From Reyranella sp. (lineage in GTDB: Bacteria > Pseudomonadota > Alphaproteobacteria > Reyranellales > Reyranellaceae), in NCBI GenBank assembly GCA_004296815.1, contig SCVT01000569.1:1-14351 (forward strand): a stretch of 14,351 bases of DNA, in the 5' to 3' direction. The notes below the pieces were generated by a model. The model searched no databases, was not told the origin of the DNA, and was given only the letters and a program-made list of their open reading frames with translations. The number at the start of each line of letters is the position of its first letter. The stretch's first letter is position 1. Position numbers and translations under genes: made by a program. Shown here piece by piece: positions 13,291-14,351 of the stretch.

Positions 13291-14351
<1,061 letters not shown>

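Overview
The window is high-GC, densely coded chromosomal DNA, most probably from an alphaproteobacterium. The grounds are GC-rich codon use throughout, Liv-type ABC transporters beside acyl-CoA ligases, a QseB/TctD-like two-component pair, and an AcnA-type aconitase. I did not identify the genus. I saw no tRNA, rRNA, CRISPR array, insertion sequence or phage gene, and no gene-free stretch longer than about 115 bases.

Layout from left to right. (1) Positions 1-1037, minus strand: a PaaK-like adenylate-forming ligase whose 3' end lies outside the window. (2) 1139-2013, plus strand: a two-gene unit, an AhpD/carboxymuconolactone-decarboxylase-family protein followed by a small four-helix membrane protein. 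(3) 2014-9194, minus strand: one operon transcribed right to left, in the order long-chain-type acyl-CoA ligase, livG (ATPase), livH (permease), livM (permease), periplasmic binding protein, livF (ATPase). Its genes overlap or are separated by 3 to 62 bases. (4) 9281-11310, minus strand: response regulator and sensor kinase, overlapping by GTGA and pointing towards the ligase/Liv operon. (5) 11372-12166, plus strand: an alpha/beta hydrolase divergent from the regulator. (6) 12176-13177, minus strand: an exported TPR-repeat protein. (7) 13291 to the right edge, plus strand: the first 353 residues of aconitase A.

How the parts fit together. The central operon is a complete uptake system: binding protein, two permeases and two ATPases. 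It carries its own CoA ligase, which suggests import of a carboxylic acid (aromatic, fatty or similar) followed by trapping as the CoA thioester. True branched-chain amino acid uptake is less likely. The PaaK-like gene may belong to the same pathway, but it is separated from livF by the AhpD/membrane-protein unit. The two-component system lies directly upstream in the same direction and could control the operon. In support, the 8-mer CTTGACCG occurs twice in a 13-bp tandem repeat before the response-regulator gene and once more just before the ligase.

The locus mostly looks like an ordinary catabolic uptake region. The points I would look at twice are the PaaK-like protein's missing ATP-binding P-loop, the LivH permease with about 70 extra residues and two extra predicted membrane helices, the CTTGACCG repeats, and the NlpI-like exported TPR protein divergent from acnA.
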